Positions 7,066-7,080 of a DNA stretch of 7,080 nt are shown in pieces. How positions within the stretch are numbered: the first letter of the stretch is position 1; each line of letters begins with the position of its first letter. Origin of the DNA: Paracoccus sp. (in: a-proteobacteria) (lineage in GTDB: Bacteria; Pseudomonadota; Alphaproteobacteria; Rhodobacterales; Rhodobacteraceae); contig JAGPGI010000143.1 of NCBI GenBank assembly GCA_018056045.1, forward strand, positions 1 to 7,080, in the 5' to 3' direction. Both the position numbers and the translations under genes were made by a program. Below the pieces are notes generated by a model. The model searched no databases and had not been told where the DNA came from. It saw only the letters and a program-made list of their open reading frames with translations.

Positions 7066-7080
7066 GAACAAAGCAACGCG

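Larger units (their letters stand above)
7001..7080 (-). promoter_or_regulatory. phaA leader region (partial), probable site of the operon promoter
   Basis: These 80 bases lie upstream of phaA and probably hold at least part of its leader or promoter. They contain the ribosome site at 7009-7013 and one short inverted repeat at 7055-7065. I cannot point to convincing -35 and -10 boxes; a TTG-rich stretch near 7068-7076 (read on the minus strand) is only suggestive. The region is slightly less GC-rich than the genes. It may continue beyond the window. Confidence 0.35.

Overview
The window holds five genes, all on the minus strand and packed head to tail with no visible terminator between them. 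In transcription order (right to left) they are phaA (acetyl-CoA acetyltransferase), phaB (acetoacetyl-CoA reductase), aceE (pyruvate dehydrogenase E1, single-chain homodimeric type), aceF (dihydrolipoyl acetyltransferase E2) and lpd (dihydrolipoyl dehydrogenase E3 with its own N-terminal lipoyl domain). The last gene runs off the left edge. The gaps are 41, 11, 24 and 14 nt, and each gene has a readable Shine-Dalgarno sequence, so one polycistronic unit is plausible.

The DNA is GC-rich, with strong avoidance of TTA, CTA and TCA codons. PhaB, and to a lesser degree PhaA, look like the proteins of Rhodobacterales (a Paracoccus/Rhodobacter-like alphaproteobacterium). That assignment is by recognition, not by a search.

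Region by region: 7001-7080 is the leader upstream of phaA, with one short inverted repeat. 5061-7000 is the polyhydroxybutyrate (PHB) precursor pair phaA-phaB. 2395-5049 is aceE, 1102-2370 is aceF, and 1-1087 is the 5' part of lpd. No stretch over 300 bases lacks a gene. I see no tRNA, rRNA, insertion sequence, CRISPR array or phage-like gene.

The genes make metabolic sense together. AceE, AceF and Lpd oxidise pyruvate to acetyl-CoA, CO2 and NADH. PhaA condenses two acetyl-CoA to acetoacetyl-CoA, and PhaB reduces this to (R)-3-hydroxybutyryl-CoA, the monomer for PHB synthase. The synthase (phaC) is not in the window. The individual enzymes are well known. What deserves a second look is the close linkage of PHB precursor genes to a full pyruvate dehydrogenase set, the E. 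coli/betaproteobacterial style of that complex in a likely alphaproteobacterium, and the near-duplicate lipoyl domain shared by E2 and E3. I found no clearly undescribed system.
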